NCBI GenBank assembly: GCA_003482455.1
Contig: DMYW01000058.1
Coordinates: forward strand, 11,238-75,237
Origin: Rheinheimera sp.
GTDB taxonomy: Bacteria; Pseudomonadota; Gammaproteobacteria; Enterobacterales; Alteromonadaceae
Reading direction: 5' to 3'
DNA length: 64,000 nucleotides
The notes beneath the pieces are model-generated. The model searched no databases and was not told the origin of the DNA. It saw only the letters and a list, made by a program, of their open reading frames with translations. Below are positions 61,789 to 64,000 of this stretch, one piece after another; positions within the stretch are counted from its first letter, which is position 1, and each line of letters begins with the position of its first letter. The translations under genes were made by a program, and so were the position numbers.

Positions 61789-62970
61789 ATGACCAACCCG
61801 AATAACGCCACGATTTCGACTGTGCATACCGCTGAATTCACCAGCGGCCATGCGCTACAAATCCCAACCCTCCGTATCCTCAATGACGACGGCACCATTT
61901 ATGAAGGTGCAACAGCACCTGAATTGAGCAAAGAACTGGCGCTGAAAATGTACAACACTATGACCTTTATTCGCGTGTTGGACGAGCGGATGCTTGCCGC
62001 GCAGCGCCAAGGTCGTATCAGCTTTTATATGCAATGTTTAGGTGAAGAAGCGGCGACGATCGGCTCGGCAGCGGCACTGGACGATGCTGACATGATCATG
62101 GCGCAATACCGCGAACAAGGAGCATTGCGCTACCGTGGTTTTACGTTAGAACAGTTTATGAACCAACTGTTTTCCAACGAAAAAGACTTAGGTAAAGGCC
62201 GTCAAATGCCAGTGCATTACGGTTCGAAAGATATCCATTACATGACCATTTCTAGCCCGCTAGCGACGCAAATTCCGCAAGCGGCTGGTTATGCCTACGC
62301 GCAAAAACTGCGTGGCTTGAAAAACGTCACCATTTGTTATTTTGGTGAAGGTGCTGCGTCTGAAGGTGACTTCCACGCCGGCTTGAACATGGCGGCTGTG
62401 CACAAAGCACCGGTGCTGTTTTTCTGCCGCAACAATGGTTACGCCATCTCTACGCCAGCCAATGAGCAGTTCAAAGGTGATGGTATCGCGTGTCGTGGTG
62501 TGGGTTATGGCATGAAGTCCATTCGTGTCGATGGCGCCGATATTCTGGCCGTGTATCAAGCGACCAAAATGGCGCGTGACTATGCTTTAGCAACCAACGA
62601 GCCAGTGCTGATCGAATCTATGGCCTACCGCTTAGGTGCACACAGCTCGTCAGACGACCCAACTGGTTATCGCTCCAAAGAAGAAGAAGAGAAATGGCGT
62701 AAGGTTGACCCGATCGCCCGTTTCCGCGCTTATTTGGTTGCCAAGGGCTGGTTGGATGAAGACGCCGACAAAGCATCGTTGGATGCACTGCGCCAAGAAA
62801 TTCTGGATGCATTAAAAGTTGCCGAAAAAATCCAAAAACCTGCGTTGGAAGAGCTGTTTAACGATGTATACGCCGAGCCAATCCCTGAGCTTCAGCGTCA
62901 ATACGAAGCACTGAAAGAACACATCCGTAAATATCCGGATGCGTATCCAATTACCTCAGGGAGAATCTAA
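61789..62970 (+). CDS. bkdA1: Branched-chain 2-oxoacid dehydrogenase E1 component, alpha subunit
   Basis: This subunit binds thiamine diphosphate and decarboxylates 2-oxoacids from valine, leucine and isoleucine. The 393-residue protein has the TPP motif GEGAASEGDFHAGLNMAAVHKAP ending in FFCRNNGYA (positions about 185-220), RVGYG-like GVGYGMKSIRVDG, and the phosphorylation-loop segment YRLGAHSSSDDPTGYR of BCKDH alpha subunits. E1 alpha/beta pair without aceE, and E2 immediately after, point to the branched-chain complex, not pyruvate dehydrogenase. Beta follows after 2 bp. The leader region upstream suggests regulation at initiation or by RNA structure. Confidence 0.9.
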   Translation: MTNPNNATISTVHTAEFTSGHALQIPTLRILNDDGTIYEGATAPELSKELALKMYNTMTFIRVLDERMLAAQRQGRISFYMQCLGEEAATIGSAAALDDADMIMAQYREQGALRYRGFTLEQFMNQLFSNEKDLGKGRQMPVHYGSKDIHYMTISSPLATQIPQAAGYAYAQKLRGLKNVTICYFGEGAASEGDFHAGLNMAAVHKAPVLFFCRNNGYAISTPANEQFKGDGIACRGVGYGMKSIRVDGADILAVYQATKMARDYALATNEPVLIESMAYRLGAHSSSDDPTGYRSKEEEEKWRKVDPIARFRAYLVAKGWLDEDADKASLDALRQEILDALKVAEKIQKPALEELFNDVYAEPIPELQRQYEALKEHIRKYPDAYPITSGRI

Positions 62971-62972
62971 GC

Positions 62973-63950
62973 ATGGCCAAGATGAACTTATTACAAGCCA
63001 TCAACAACGCCCTGGACATCGCAATGGCGCAAGACGAGCGCGTGGTGTGTTTTGGTGAAGACGTTGGCTTTTTTGGTGGTGTGTTTCGCGCCACGTCCAA
63101 ACTGCAAGAAAAATACGGGAAAGATCGCTGCTTTAACACACCGCTAGTCGAGCAAGGCATCGCCGGTTTTGCCAACGGTATGGCCGCGCAAGGCATGAAG
63201 CCGGTAGCCGAAATTCAATTCGCCGATTACATCTTCCCAGCGTTTGACCAAATCGTTAACGAAGCGGCCAAATTCCGTTACCGCTCAGGCAACGAATTCA
63301 ACGTCGGCGGCTTGGTGTTCCGCACGCCATACGGTGGCGGTATTGCGGGTGCGCATTACCATAGCCAATCGCCAGAAGCCTATTTTGCCCATACGCCGGG
63401 TCTTAAAATCGTGGTGCCTCGCAACCCACATCAAGCCAAAGGATTATTGCTGGCGTCGATTGCTTGCCCAGATCCAGTGATTTTCTTTGAACCGAAAAAA
63501 CTGTATCGCGCATCAGTCGGCGAAGTGCCTGAAGAGTATTACGAAATCGAAATCGGCAAGGCCGAAATCGTCAAACCTGGCAACCAAGTCACAGTGCTGG
63601 CGTGGGGCGCACAAATGGAAATTTGTGAAAAGGCCGTTGAAATGGCCGAAGCCGCTGGTATTTCTTGTGAACTGATTGACCTGCGCAGCATATTGCCATG
63701 GGACGTTGACACAGTGGCGGAGTCTGTGAAGAAAACCGGCCGTTTAGTGATTAACCACGAAGCGCCTTTAACCGGTGGTTTTGCTGGTGAAATTGCTGCG
63801 ACTATTCAAGAACGTTGTTTCTTACATTTGGAAAGCCCAATTCAACGTGTCTGTGGTTTGGACACCCCATACCCACTGGCGCTGGAAAAAGAATACGTGG
63901 CCGACCATTTAAAAACGTTCGAAGCTATTAAAGCTGCAGTGAACTTCTAA
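62973..63950 (+). CDS. bkdA2: Branched-chain 2-oxoacid dehydrogenase E1 component, beta subunit
   Basis: The 325-residue beta subunit completes the E1 heterotetramer. Conserved parts are FGEDVGFFGGVFRATSKLQEKYG at the start of the transketolase-like domain, NTPLVEQGIAGFANGMAAQG, GGIAGAHYHSQSPEAYFAHTPGLKIVVP with the His near residue 130, and the C-terminal LRSILPWDVDTV and GLDTPYP. It starts 2 bp after the alpha gene and is followed 12 bp later by the E2 gene. Confidence 0.93.
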   Translation: MAKMNLLQAINNALDIAMAQDERVVCFGEDVGFFGGVFRATSKLQEKYGKDRCFNTPLVEQGIAGFANGMAAQGMKPVAEIQFADYIFPAFDQIVNEAAKFRYRSGNEFNVGGLVFRTPYGGGIAGAHYHSQSPEAYFAHTPGLKIVVPRNPHQAKGLLLASIACPDPVIFFEPKKLYRASVGEVPEEYYEIEIGKAEIVKPGNQVTVLAWGAQMEICEKAVEMAEAAGISCELIDLRSILPWDVDTVAESVKKTGRLVINHEAPLTGGFAGEIAATIQERCFLHLESPIQRVCGLDTPYPLALEKEYVADHLKTFEAIKAAVNF

Positions 63951-63962
63951 GCGGAGCCGGTA

Positions 63963-64000
63963 ATGAAAAAAGATTTTATTCTGCCGGATATCGGTGAAGG
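63963..64000 (+). CDS. bkdB: Start of dihydrolipoamide acyltransferase E2 of the branched-chain complex
   Basis: Only the first 12 codons are present: M-K-K-D-F-I-L-P-D-I-G-E and then the right edge. The lipoyl-domain opening FILPDIGEG is typical of E2 components. GGAG lies upstream of the ATG. The gene continues outside the window. Confidence 0.85.
   Translation, partial: MKKDFILPDIGE

Noticed and set aside
1..64000. CRISPR arrays, insertion sequences, prophage or integron
   Set aside because: I found no direct repeat with regular spacers, no transposase, integrase or phage structural gene. The only tandem arrays are the 7-bp and 30-bp repeats listed.

Overview
The window is a contiguous piece of a gammaproteobacterial chromosome of moderate GC content. 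Gene content and order point to the Alteromonadales/Chromatiales border, most like Rheinheimera, Alishewanella or Arsukibacterium. Indicators are a Shewanella-type 2-methylcitrate locus (GntR-prpB-prpC-acnD-prpF), fabF-pabC-mltG-tmk-holB-pilZ-tatD synteny, yebG with a LexA box, rlmI, hrpA, and a branched-chain keto-acid dehydrogenase operon. This assignment is inference; there is no rRNA in the window. I see no phage, insertion sequence, integron or CRISPR array.

Layout. 1-5043: end of fabF, a terminator, then the overlapping chain pabC-mltG-tmk-holB-pilZ-tatD (folate, cell wall, dTMP, DNA polymerase clamp loader, pilus protein, DNase). 5044-12339: the propionate/2-methylcitrate locus with candidate GntR operators and intrinsic terminators between its parts. 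12558-18029: a small secreted unknown, an acetyltransferase and a first RND efflux pair. 18197-20490: patatin-like lipase and dGTPase on the minus strand, divergent from SOS-controlled yebG. 20933-24683: a tightly coupled minus-strand operon of a Tat-exported protein, a 57-residue unannotated ORF, an HPr-kinase-like protein, a nucleotidyltransferase-fold protein and a coiled-coil lipoprotein, behind a sigma-54-like promoter. This is the best candidate for a poorly described system.

24853-35508: sbcB, a secreted EndA nuclease with an extra C-terminal module, ydcH, isoaspartyl peptidase, a CBS protein, hrpA, a receiver-only response regulator, a PilZ protein and a YjiH-family membrane protein. 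35562-44090: yceI, rlmI, a quinone oxidoreductase ending in a 7-bp tandem repeat, an MFS transporter, metG, apbC/mrp and dcd. 44307-52883: EamA exporter, a DUF3300 protein with ten 10-residue repeats, a GST-like protein, an ABC exporter, threonine aldolase, and a LysR regulator divergent from an SbtA-like bicarbonate permease. 53069-58346: a second RND pair divergent from its TetR repressor, with two palindromic sites between them. 58406-58482 is tRNA-Pro(GGG). 58807-64000: a lamin-tail/EndA-type secreted nuclease, an AstE-like desuccinylase, and the start of the branched-chain 2-oxoacid dehydrogenase operon (E1 alpha, E1 beta, start of E2) behind a long leader.

Functionally most of the window is core metabolism (propionyl-CoA and branched-chain amino-acid catabolism, nucleotide supply, translation) plus envelope efflux and secreted nucleases, which suits a free-living aquatic heterotroph feeding on protein and DNA.
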